Shown here in pieces: positions 18,241-25,759 of a stretch of 64,000 bases of DNA. The stretch spans positions 992,001 to 1,056,000 of the forward strand of contig NC_019977.1 of the NCBI RefSeq assembly GCF_000328665.1. Reading direction: 5' to 3'. Below the pieces are notes generated by a model. It saw only the letters and a list, made by a program, of their open reading frames with translations. It searched no databases and was not told the DNA's origin. Each line of letters starts with the position of its first letter. Positions within the stretch are counted from its first letter, which is position 1. Position numbers and translations under genes: made by a program. Origin of the DNA: Methanomethylovorans hollandica DSM 15978. GTDB lineage: Archaea > Halobacteriota > Methanosarcinia > Methanosarcinales > Methanosarcinaceae.

Positions 18241-18418
18241 CTTCTAAATTCTGTTTCTTTTGATGCTGATCTTTGTAATATACTAAGTATTCTTTTGTCA
18301 TCATTGAGGTATTGAGCAAAGCGAAATACCTCTATCCGCGCTCCCGAAGCGTCATCGGGGTTGCGTATCTCCTCGGGCCCACTTCTAAGTTCTGTTTCTT
18401 TTGATGCTGATTCTTGTA
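18224..18418. repeat. direct repeat of the tRNA-Val 3' end and flank (att-like)
   Basis: A stretch of about 54 bases at 18224-18277 (beginning in the tRNA T-arm and including CGGGCCCACTTCTAA) recurs at 18365-18418 with about seven mismatches; the offset is 141 bases. Between them an 8-bp-arm hairpin occurs (GAGGTATT 18306-18313 with AATACCTC 18325-18332). On the minus strand an open frame runs 18476-18186 through both copies into the tRNA, starting with a coiled-coil-like LESRVESLEKQLKLLQE. Tyrosine recombinases that use a tRNA as att site often end inside the tRNA this way, so this may be a duplicated integrase tail. No catalytic part is present. Confidence 0.6.
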
Positions 18419-18696
18419 AGAGCTTGAGCTGCTTTTCTAAGGATTCAACTCTTGATTCAAGCGTGTTGTTGAACATCGGTTGTGTAACTATAAGTAGCCC
18501 GGTTCAGTAAAATGTGATAAATAAAGCAATAAATGGCTCTGTAGAACTCCTACCTTCTAATCAACTCAAGGACGCTAAGGCGCAAAGAATGGTATCCTTG
18601 CGTCTTGGCGGCTTTGCGTTTCTCTTTTAGATGAGTGGAATGTTGATTGGAGGCTTTGATCAAGTTGGTTTTCTGCAGAGCATGTAATTCGTAAAT
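18241..18696. other. 456-base spacer: att-like duplication plus a dispersed inverted repeat
   Basis: The first 180 bases hold the second tRNA-3'-end copy and the antisense relic frame described for the att-like repeat. The rest holds one copy of the CGCAAAG/ACGCTAAGG repeat at 18569-18622. I see no intact gene. The open minus-strand frame (18186-18476) reads through the tRNA and should not be taken as a functional protein. Confidence 0.6.
18569..18622. repeat. dispersed CGCAAAG/ACGCTAAGG inverted repeat, copy 1
   Basis: Imperfect inverted repeat: GACGCTAAGGCGCAAAG (18571-18587) on the left and CTTGCGTCTTGGCGGCTTTG (18598-18617) on the right. Related copies lie at 21855-21904 and 62811-62892. 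All are intergenic. Confidence 0.6.
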
Positions 18697-19437
18697 TTAT
18701 TTGACTTTCGAGAACAGATACTTATCGACCCATTGTGGTAAATGATTTTCATCTTTTATTTGAATTGTTCCATCGATATCTTTTTCTGCAATTAAGACTG
18801 CAGAATCATTCGAATTGTCAAATATATATGCTCTCCTGCATAGCTTTACGGCATCATATAATAAGTTGTTTGATTTTATGTACCTTGTTGTTATTTTGTG
18901 ATCAGGAACGTCATGTTGTCCCTTTTCAACACGTTCTTTCACTCGTCCTTGGTTAATGGCACTATCTGATGTGCTTATAAAATAAAGATATAGCTGCCAT
19001 CCTTTTTCTTTAGCCCGTTCCATGAATTCAATTTTAGATCCATGTGAAAATACTGTTTCAAATGAAAACAAGTTGATATCCAAGTCAATTATCTTATCCC
19101 GGATGAAATCTGCTGCCAATGAACCCAAATAGGGGTTGTTTAGATCGTTGATAAGACAATTGTTTTCAAATTTTATATGCTTAATATCAATTTTACTTAT
19201 TGGGAGCAGGGTCGAATCTAAAAGATGTTTTTTGAATTCAGTAATATTTGTTTGTATCCCAAACTTTCCAAAATCAATAATTTTTGTAATATTAAGTTTG
19301 TCAGGATCAATATGTAATTGTGTATTTATTAACCATGGGTCATCTTCAATGAATTGCTTGACCAGAGTAGATTTACCTGATCCATTCGGATCCGCTTCAT
19401 AGTTTATACACAAGTTTTTTTGGGACAACAAATGCAT
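18697..19437 (-). CDS. zeta-toxin-like P-loop kinase
   Basis: 246 residues. Walker A ADPNGSGKST (15-24) opens the protein as in zeta toxins and UDP-N-acetylglucosamine kinases (PGPNGSGKST type), followed by a conserved HIDPDKLN strand (about 42-49), FSFETVFSHGSKIEFMERAKEKG (second strand and the catalytic region, about 124-146; quoted in part) and the Arg-rich RVKERVEKGQHDVP lid (about 164-177). Zeta enzymes phosphorylate UDP-GlcNAc or act on other small molecules; archaea lack murein, so the target differs. It overlaps the small upstream gene by 41 bases, as toxin-antitoxin partners do. AT-rich compared with neighbours, which suggests transfer. Confidence 0.75.
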   Translation of the reverse strand: MHLLSQKNLCINYEADPNGSGKSTLVKQFIEDDPWLINTQLHIDPDKLNITKIIDFGKFGIQTNITEFKKHLLDSTLLPISKIDIKHIKFENNCLINDLNNPYLGSLAADFIRDKIIDLDINLFSFETVFSHGSKIEFMERAKEKGWQLYLYFISTSDSAINQGRVKERVEKGQHDVPDHKITTRYIKSNNLLYDAVKLCRRAYIFDNSNDSAVLIAEKDIDGTIQIKDENHLPQWVDKYLFSKVK

Positions 19438-19690
19438 TTTCGAGTGTTTTTATTACTTCGACCCTACCATCCGGGAATTTCCTGACAATAGCATTACCCT
19501 GTTGAATCGTAATAGCTCTGCCATTTTTGAGAGCATCATTTGCTGCATGAGTTGTTGCTTTTCGCGCTAGCTCTTCGATGTGTTTAGATTGCTCATCAGG
19601 TGACAATCCCATAGAGTTATTACATGCTGATTGTGTACCGATTTTTTCAGGAAAACTAGATCGAACATTGGATTTAGGTATTTTTGACAT
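19397..19690 (-). CDS. small protein upstream of the zeta-like kinase, possible antitoxin
   Basis: 97 residues, ATG start. No family recognised with certainty. The middle is helical (EELARKATTHAANDALKNG, about 39-57) and the C-terminal part is a beta-rich stretch IRKFPDGRVEVIKTL. Its 3' end overlaps the kinase start by 41 bases, so translation is coupled; similar small genes precede zeta-like kinases in prokaryotic toxin-antitoxin modules. Role as antitoxin is inferred from position only. Confidence 0.6.
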   Translation of the reverse strand: MSKIPKSNVRSSFPEKIGTQSACNNSMGLSPDEQSKHIEELARKATTHAANDALKNGRAITIQQGNAIVRKFPDGRVEVIKTLENAFVVPKKLVYKL

Positions 19691-20109
19691 GTAATTTCCT
19701 CATTGCCTAGGTATAGTCCAGTATATTATTGTGTACATAAATAAGTTTGTCTTTATCGCATAATTGAGTTTCTCGATCGTATCCAATGGCAAAAATTGCT
19801 AAACAAATTGTTCATATATAGGACCTATATATTGAATATGATTTGAGCAACAGTAGACCATTTTAGTCCTATTTTTATTATGATCGCTTTGAAGGTGCAG
19901 CAATAGCTCCTCAAAAAGGAAAAGCATCAATGATCCTTCGATATTCATCCTTTGCTTGCTGCATTTTATTCAAATAATGCGCACTTCCAATGGTGGCAGG
20001 TGCGCTATTTGTAGATTATCTTAGAACTTACGCGTTTGAATCTCGTTTGCTTCAGCAATTAGTAATATGAACAAATGCAACCTACACTCTTAAGTTTTGG
20101 AAATATCAT
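19691..20109. other. 419-base AT-rich spacer with a possible gene relic
   Basis: No intact gene. On the minus strand a 30-odd residue frame (about 19916-20020) reads SAHYLNKMQQAKDEYRRIID and closes with TGA at its end; it has no start codon and looks like the tail of a lost gene. The remainder is AT-rich, with promoter-like sequence for the small gene ending at 19397. Confidence 0.4.
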
Positions 20110-20670
20110 CTACTTCCTTATCTTCAGATAATAATTTTTCTGCGTGGCAATTTCATCCAATAAAGAATGGAGTAGTTTGGATCTGTCTTTGATGTTCAAT
20201 CCATATGATCCGTTTTTTGCCCTGTGCAATGCTTCTTTTAATTCCCCGATCTCTAAAACAGTTGAGGCAATACAATAATAACTTTTTGAACGTCCTTCGT
20301 TAAATTCCTGTAACATTTCTTTTAGTAATCGTTCTCTGGCCTTTTGTGACTTTTCAAAATCATCCACTCCATTTTTTTGGATAAAGGCAATGTCATCTTC
20401 CAGTTTCTGATAGCACTTGAAGGAATCTCGCTTTTTCCCTGCATCCCTGTGCTTTTTCCACTTGGCACAGGTTGCGCTTTCTTTGCAGTCCCAGCAAAAC
20501 TCGATCCCTTTTTTCTTTATTGCACAGGTGATAAAAGGACAACCTACAATCATTCTGCCTTCGCTCTTACAACCTGAACACCTGCTTTCTGTGTTCATAT
20601 AATAGCTTGGACAAAGTCTGCAAGAAAGACCGCATACTCCGATTTCAGGGTATTTTATTTCCATAGCCAT
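20110..20670 (-). CDS. DUF3795-type Cys-rich zinc-ribbon protein
   Basis: 186 residues. The N-terminal 80 residues hold ten or more cysteines in the DUF3795 pattern: CGLSCRLCPSYY, CSGCKSEG, CPFITCAIKKKGIEFCWDC and CAKWKKH. These probably bind zinc or an Fe-S cluster. The C-terminal half is helical and Lys/Glu-rich. DUF3795 proteins are common in methanogens and have no established function. Stands alone. Ends in TAG; a readthrough would add 17 residues before TAA. Confidence 0.8.
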   Translation of the reverse strand: MAMEIKYPEIGVCGLSCRLCPSYYMNTESRCSGCKSEGRMIVGCPFITCAIKKKGIEFCWDCKESATCAKWKKHRDAGKKRDSFKCYQKLEDDIAFIQKNGVDDFEKSQKARERLLKEMLQEFNEGRSKSYYCIASTVLEIGELKEALHRAKNGSYGLNIKDRSKLLHSLLDEIATQKNYYLKIRK

Positions 20671-20843
20671 TTATTTGTATATCATTTGCGTTTATTATTT
20701 TTGTTGTGGCAGTGATCATGCTTCATCAGAAAGACATATATGTGTTAATAGTTTTCTTAAAAATCAGCTGAAGGCTATATAGAATTATGTTCATTCAGAA
20801 TCAGGGACCATGATTGTATTATCTGGTAACATGGAGGTGTTTT

Positions 20844-21779
20844 ATGTTCACTATTTACAGATCTATAGACAACGAGATAATAAGCCTCGATAAAATTGAA
20901 AAGGGAGCATGGGTAAATATCGTGGATCCCACTGAAGAAGAGATCGTCTATGTTTCTGAGAATCTTAAGATCCCTATAGAGTACCTCAAAGCTGCTTTGG
21001 ACGAAGAGGAGCGTGCCAGGATCGAAGTGGACGAAGAATGCACCATTGTGCTGATAGATATTCCTGTGGCGAGCAAGGATGCGGCAGAAAGAGGGATCTA
21101 CTATACCATACCCCTCGGGATCATAATAAATAATGAGAACATTGTAACTGTTTCTTTGAGAGAGAACCTGGTTATAAAACCATTCTTAGAAAATACGGTC
21201 AAGTATTGCTGGACGTTTAAAAAGACACGTTTCTTATTACAGATACTTTACCGCAACTCCATAGTTTACCTTCAGTATCTGCGAAATATAGACAAGACAA
21301 GTGACGTTATTGAAAGCCGGCTACACAGATCCCTGAAGAATGAGGAGTTGATTCAGCTCTTAGAACTTGAAAAGAGTCTGGTCTATTTTTCAACTTCCTT
21401 AAAAAGCAATGAGATCGTCCTTGAGAAGATCCAGAGAGCAAATCTAATAAAAATGTATCCTGATGACATGGAACTGCTAGAAGATGTCATCATAGAGAAT
21501 AAGCAGGCCATAGAGATGGCTAATATTTACAGTAACATTCTCACCGGCACTATGGATGCCTATGCTTCCGTGATCTCCAACAACCTCAACATGGTACTGA
21601 AATTCCTGACTTCTGTTACGATAATTATATCGATCCCAACAATGGTTGCAAGTTTTTTTGGTATGAATGTACATGTCCCCTTCGAAAACAATCTACATGC
21701 ATTTGTAATAATATTCATAATATCAACCTTGTTCTCTGTGATTTTAGCAGTTGTCATGTTCCGAAAAGAACTGTTCTAA
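20844..21779 (+). CDS. corA: CorA-family magnesium/divalent cation transporter
   Basis: 311 residues from ATG 20844, which follows a clear GGAGGTG ribosome site; the upstream in-frame start at 20814 has none. A large cytosolic N-terminal domain (about 1-245) is followed by two membrane spans at the C-terminus, with the CorA selectivity motif GMN in FFGMNVHVPF between them. CorA forms a pentameric Mg2+ (or Co2+/Ni2+) channel. ETVK/Lys-rich basic ring typical of CorA is not prominent. Monocistronic. It is the second Mg-type transport system in this window after the MgtE pair. Confidence 0.92.
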   Translation: MFTIYRSIDNEIISLDKIEKGAWVNIVDPTEEEIVYVSENLKIPIEYLKAALDEEERARIEVDEECTIVLIDIPVASKDAAERGIYYTIPLGIIINNENIVTVSLRENLVIKPFLENTVKYCWTFKKTRFLLQILYRNSIVYLQYLRNIDKTSDVIESRLHRSLKNEELIQLLELEKSLVYFSTSLKSNEIVLEKIQRANLIKMYPDDMELLEDVIIENKQAIEMANIYSNILTGTMDAYASVISNNLNMVLKFLTSVTIIISIPTMVASFFGMNVHVPFENNLHAFVIIFIISTLFSVILAVVMFRKELF

Positions 21780-21854
21780 AAAGTATATTCAAAACAGAAT
21801 ATAGATGAGTATTCCGATAAATCTCTTTTATGATCGATCTGCACAACCTTTTAT

Positions 21855-21904
21855 CAACGCTAAGGTGTTAAGAAGTAAATAACAAGCTTCGCGTCTTTAC
21901 GTTG
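21855..21904. repeat. dispersed CGCAAAG/ACGCTAAGG inverted repeat, copy 2
   Basis: CAACGCTAAGGTGTTAAGAAG on the left and CTTCGCGTCTTTACGTTG on the right form an imperfect hairpin; the outer five bases CAACG/CGTTG pair perfectly. Lies in the spacer between corA and cheW, where it could also act as a transcript-end hairpin. Confidence 0.55.
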
Positions 21905-22032
21905 AAAATTAATTGCATTAAGAAATAAATAAGAATCAAAACAATAGCAGAGCGAGTTCTGATATACTAAAGCGTCTTATTAAAAGGATTGGTGCTGAAT
22001 TACAGTCCGGCTTCAGCATTGTTTGTAGCTTA

Positions 22033-22539
22033 TCAGCAGTACACTACCTTTGAAGGTGCATCTTCCATTACCACTTTTGTGATATCAAGAAGTATCAGCA
22101 TCCTATCTTCCAGTTTAGCAACGCTTTTTAAATAGTTGGCATTGATCTTACCGGAGATTATTTCAGGAACCGGCTCAAGCGTAGATAAAGGCAGTCTCAG
22201 GACCTCACTTACTGAATCCACTACAATGCCCACAACATTTTCATCTACTTCCGCTACTATGATACGGGAATTATCATCATGTACCTTTTGCTCCATACCG
22301 AACCTTGTATCCAGGTTAACTACAGTTATGATCTTGCCCCTTAAGTTGATGACACCTTTTACATAATCCGGAGAGTGCGGGATACGTGTAATATCGGGTA
22401 TGCGGATGATCTCCTGTACCTGCATGATGTCAAGTCCGAATTCTTCTTCACCGAGCTGGAATATCACAAGCTGCAACAGTTCTTCCGAACGTGTTTCTTT
22501 TTTAAGTCCTGTTTCTTTTTTCCGTGCTGATTCTGCCAT
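22033..22539 (-). CDS. cheW: CheW-like coupling protein
   Basis: 168 residues. A charged N-terminal tail (about 1-20) precedes a complete CheW SH3-like fold with LVIFQLGEEEFGLDIMQVQEI, the conserved IPHSPDYVKGVINLRGKI loop (NLRG, 69-72) and DSVSEVLRLP. CheW links chemoreceptors to CheA. No cheA, mcp or other che gene is present within the window, so it is an orphan here; its partner must be elsewhere. Transcribed alone with an AT-rich promoter. Confidence 0.93.
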   Translation of the reverse strand: MAESARKKETGLKKETRSEELLQLVIFQLGEEEFGLDIMQVQEIIRIPDITRIPHSPDYVKGVINLRGKIITVVNLDTRFGMEQKVHDDNSRIIVAEVDENVVGIVVDSVSEVLRLPLSTLEPVPEIISGKINANYLKSVAKLEDRMLILLDITKVVMEDAPSKVVYC

Positions 22540-22825
22540 GAAGATACCTCAAAAGATTTAACAAGCATTATACTCACAGAATATATTTAAACATTATTAT
22601 TTTAATAAATTGTATTTAATTAACTATACATAAAGAATGCCTGCTGATGTAAACGGAAAACAAGATAAAAAAATGCTTTTTGACCAATGTTTTTAAAATC
22701 TATGTATAAATATGTATGTATATATACATGCATATTTATATGTGCGCATGCATGTAAATCTCTCTAAAGCAAAGCCAAAAATTAAAAAGAAGTGTTGGAC
22801 CCACAAGAGCCCAAAAACAGCAAAT

Positions 22826-23251
22826 TCATGCTTCAATGATCTTAATACTAAAGGTCAGGGCCTGTCCGGCAAGCGGATGATTCACATCTATAATGATCGT
22901 TTCCTCTGTCAGCTCAGTTATCATTGCAGGCATTTCCTGACCATCAGTAGTTCCTAGCATAATAATCATGCCGACCTCGATCTCTGTATCAGACTGAAGT
23001 GCTGATCTTGGGAATGTCTGTATGAGATTCGGATCGTGTGCACCATAGGCTTCACTAGCTTCTATCCTGAAGGTTTTTTCCTCCCCCACTTCCATGCCTC
23101 GTACTGCATCTTCGAAACCCGGTATGACCTGTCGTGCTCCCACGGTGAATTCAAGAGGTTCGCCATGGTCTTCAGAACTATCAAAAACAGTACCGTCATC
23201 CAGTGTACCAGTATAATCTATCTTTATGGTATCTCCATCTTTTATTGCCAA
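22826..23251 (-). CDS. FKBP-type peptidyl-prolyl isomerase (SlyD-like)
   Basis: 141 residues using TTG 23251; no ATG is available and TTG 23260 would add three residues. The start at 23251 matches homologues (MAIKDGDTIKIDYTG-type). FKBP core strands YTGTLDDGTVFDSS and GEPLEFTVGARQVIPGFEDAV surround an insert-in-flap domain (about 70-125), as in archaeal 17-kDa FKBPs and SlyD. Catalyses proline isomerisation and chaperones folding in the cytoplasm. Alone on its strand. Confidence 0.93.
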   Translation of the reverse strand: MAIKDGDTIKIDYTGTLDDGTVFDSSEDHGEPLEFTVGARQVIPGFEDAVRGMEVGEEKTFRIEASEAYGAHDPNLIQTFPRSALQSDTEIEVGMIIMLGTTDGQEMPAMITELTEETIIIDVNHPLAGQALTFSIKIIEA

Positions 23252-23373
23252 AAATATCAACTCTGTGTATGCATTTGAAAATTGCCTTATGTAGCATAAA
23301 TGAATGATCGATTAAAAAAGAGGTTCATCGAAATCCTCTGAATTGTCAAATAATTGCTTCGCATTGCAATTTA

Positions 23374-24015
23374 TCAGAGACCTTTCAATATCTCCCCGTA
23401 GTTTTCCAGACGCTGCTGTCCTTTTTCCTGTGACTGGCTGTTCACAGAGAACATTATGTACGAAGGTAATACCTCAAGACCAACATACTCAAAAATACAA
23501 TGAGTGATGTATTTTAAAAGTGTATGGATATCCCCATGTGACCCGCCTTCCGAATACGTGTTCTCATCAGCTCCGGTGGTAATTGTCATCATGACCTTCT
23601 TGCCTTTTAATAGACCATTTTCATAGACACCCTGAGTGATGGGGTCAAATGCAAAGCCTGCTGTAAAGATCCTGTCGAGCCAGCCTTTCATGATGGCAGG
23701 CATACCAGTGAAGTAGATCGGGAACTGGAATATGAGCAGATCAGCCCATTTTACCTTATCCATCTCTTCCATTATATCCGCCACAAAAGTACCTGTCTTA
23801 GTAGCATTGATCTGCTCAGGAAAAAGAGCCAGTTTTTCAGGCTTTTTCCTTTGCATGAAGTCATTGGCATCAAGCACAGGCTTGAAGTGCATGGCATAGA
23901 GATCGCTGACCTTAACATTGTGACCGGTCTTTTCAAATGTTTCCACAGCAACAGCCTTCAGAGCTGCGTTAAACGATGCAGGTTCCTGGTGTGCATAAAT
24001 ATAAAGTACATTCAT
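23374..24015 (-). CDS. NAD(P)H-quinone oxidoreductase / flavodoxin-like fold protein
   Basis: 213 residues from ATG 24015 (preceded by GATCAAT); the earlier in-frame start at 24069 adds 18 unrelated residues. Flavodoxin-like fold of the NQO1/MdaB family: N-terminal NVLYIYAHQEPASFNAAL for FMN/FAD phosphate binding, FQFPIYFTGMPAIMKGWLDRIF in the middle (isoalloxazine contact, about 101-122) and MMTITTGA. Reduces quinones or related acceptors with NAD(P)H; methanophenazine, azo or nitro compounds are possible substrates in a methanogen. Monocistronic. Confidence 0.88.
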   Translation of the reverse strand: MNVLYIYAHQEPASFNAALKAVAVETFEKTGHNVKVSDLYAMHFKPVLDANDFMQRKKPEKLALFPEQINATKTGTFVADIMEEMDKVKWADLLIFQFPIYFTGMPAIMKGWLDRIFTAGFAFDPITQGVYENGLLKGKKVMMTITTGADENTYSEGGSHGDIHTLLKYITHCIFEYVGLEVLPSYIMFSVNSQSQEKGQQRLENYGEILKGL

Positions 24016-24132
24016 ATTGATCTTATATCCTTTATGAGGTAGTACTATATGAGAATAGTCCTCCATCAAAGTTCAAATAATCAAAAGGCCTGCACATCAG
24101 TAAGTAGAAGTATAAAAAGACAAAAAAATAAG

Positions 24133-24159
24133 AATGCCACTCTTATCCAAGAGGGCATT
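24133..24159 (-). terminator. hairpin-plus-T-tract terminator of the mtb operon
   Basis: AATGCC (24133-24138) and CTCTT (24140-24144) pair with AAGAG (24149-24153) and GGCATT (24154-24159), with one bulged base and a 4-base loop. On the minus strand it is followed by a T-rich run (complement of 24122-24130). It starts 22 bases after the mtbP stop codon. Confidence 0.7.
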
Positions 24160-24180
24160 TTCGTGCAATGTGATCTCACA

Positions 24181-25641
24181 TCAGGCTTTGTTTTTGGCTA
24201 CATGCACTTCGTGCTGAGAGTATAACCACAGTGGAATGTACAGACTCAGCACAATGAAACCTACAATTGTAGAGGTCCAGCCGATCTCAAGGCTGTTGAG
24301 ATAGACAATACCAATAAGACACAGAGGCAGGTTGAAAAGACCAAAGAGCAGTGCAACGTTCTTCCAGCCGGATGGAGCCTTGAAAGGCCTGTCCAGAGCA
24401 GCAAGTCGTGGGTTTGACTTAGCCTTAAAGTATGCAAACAGGCTGATACCGTTGGCACAGACATATCCGATAGCAGATGCCGCCAGAATGGCAGTAGGTG
24501 TTCCAAAAGATATGAGACCCAGGTTGAACAGAGCTATCACGACCATAGCAACTATAGGAGTACCATTAGCATTGATCTTACCAAAAACACGTGGCAGGTT
24601 GCCTTCAGTTGCCATGGAGTGCATAGCCCTTGCAGACCCCAGGAAAGCTGTCTGGATGATCAGAACCATTGCTGCCACAAGCATGATAATGGCTATGTAT
24701 GTACCAACAGTGCCCAATGCGGCCTGAGCCAGCGGCAACATGGGAGAAACAGGTTGTGCAAGCACTCCTTCCACACCCAGCGTCCCTGTAACCGCTGTCT
24801 GGACAAGAATATAGGTGAACAGACAGACTGCACCACAACTGAACAAAGCCTTAGGAACATCAGAACCTGGTTTCTTATATTCAGGACCATATATGGCCGC
24901 TGTTTCCCACGCGCATGCACTCCACTGTGCCATTGCGAAAATACCCAGCAGGATCAGTATATGATGTAAATCCCAGGCCCAGTCCGCTGGGAACCATGAG
25001 CCAGTAATGTTGGACAGTACAAAATCACCGGTTGCAAAGGGAGATAATGTGATTATTGCCAGTGGTGCAAGGGACAGGAAAGCAAGTATATAACCCATAG
25101 TTGCACCACTTGAAAGCCCTCTGGAATTAATTAAAAGCAGAGTTGAATATATCACAACACCTGCAGCAAGAGACAAACTGTATGCTGAATACCCGGAAAG
25201 TGCAGGGATCAGACCCTGAAGATAACTTCCCACAAGGATTGCAAAAATAGCGAGCACAGGGTTCCATGCGAACCAGTAGCTCCATGCACTGAAGCCTCCT
25301 ATGAGATTACCTTTGTCGTATTTTGATTTGCCATCGCCTTTAAATACATTCTGGGCAAATCCGGGAAGTCCGGAAGCATTAGGGAAGGTTGTGGCAAGTT
25401 CTCCGTAGGCAAGATTCTGCATAAAACCCTGGAACACGGAAAGACCCCACACAATAATTGCAAATGAGTATAGATAACTTGCAAAATAACCTATAGATGG
25501 TAATATAAGGAGAGGTACACCAATAGCAATAGCAAGACCCTGTTTCCAGTCAATGGTTCGTTCCAGGCTGCCGCCTTCACACACGACCTTGGAACATTGA
25601 GCTGCTTGTTGCCAGTCAACTCCTTCTTCTTTAGAAGCCAT
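24181..25641 (-). CDS. mtbP: dimethylamine permease (APC-superfamily transporter)
   Basis: 486 residues from ATG 25641, preceded by GGAGTGATAATT; a GTG at 25650 is in frame but less likely. About twelve predicted membrane spans, APC-superfamily architecture with LPSIGYFASY in span 1 and WSACAWETAAIYGPEYKKP in span 6-7 region. It closes the mtbC-mtbB-mtbP gene order known from methylotrophic methanogens, where MtbP is the presumed dimethylamine importer. The substrate is inferred from operon context, not from transport residues. Separated from mtbB by a spacer with a strong GC hairpin. Confidence 0.88.
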   Translation of the reverse strand: MASKEEGVDWQQAAQCSKVVCEGGSLERTIDWKQGLAIAIGVPLLILPSIGYFASYLYSFAIIVWGLSVFQGFMQNLAYGELATTFPNASGLPGFAQNVFKGDGKSKYDKGNLIGGFSAWSYWFAWNPVLAIFAILVGSYLQGLIPALSGYSAYSLSLAAGVVIYSTLLLINSRGLSSGATMGYILAFLSLAPLAIITLSPFATGDFVLSNITGSWFPADWAWDLHHILILLGIFAMAQWSACAWETAAIYGPEYKKPGSDVPKALFSCGAVCLFTYILVQTAVTGTLGVEGVLAQPVSPMLPLAQAALGTVGTYIAIIMLVAAMVLIIQTAFLGSARAMHSMATEGNLPRVFGKINANGTPIVAMVVIALFNLGLISFGTPTAILAASAIGYVCANGISLFAYFKAKSNPRLAALDRPFKAPSGWKNVALLFGLFNLPLCLIGIVYLNSLEIGWTSTIVGFIVLSLYIPLWLYSQHEVHVAKNKA

Positions 25642-25705
25642 AATTATCACTCCTTCATTATTATAACTACTCTACTTAGCTAATTCTATTGAATCTCTAT
25701 GAGAG

Positions 25706-25751
25706 AAGTCGGGCCGTTCCCCTGCACCGCAAGTTCCCGGCCCCGCGACTT
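25706..25751 (-). promoter_or_regulatory. GC-rich hairpin between mtbB and mtbP
   Basis: GGGCCG (25711-25716) pairs perfectly with CGGCCC (25738-25743), and AAGTC (25706-25710) with GACTT (25747-25751) after a 3-base bulge; loop 21 bases. It is the most GC-rich stretch of an otherwise AT-rich 118-base spacer. No T-tract follows on the minus strand, so it may act as RNA-processing or 3'-end-protecting element that sets mtbBC above mtbP rather than a terminator. Confidence 0.55.
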
Positions 25752-25759
25752 AAACTAAG

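Noticed and set aside
18186-18476. 96-residue minus-strand ORF running into tRNA-Val
   Set aside because: It reads antisense through a tRNA gene and an att-like duplicate; I treat it as a relic of an integrase tail at most, not a functional protein.
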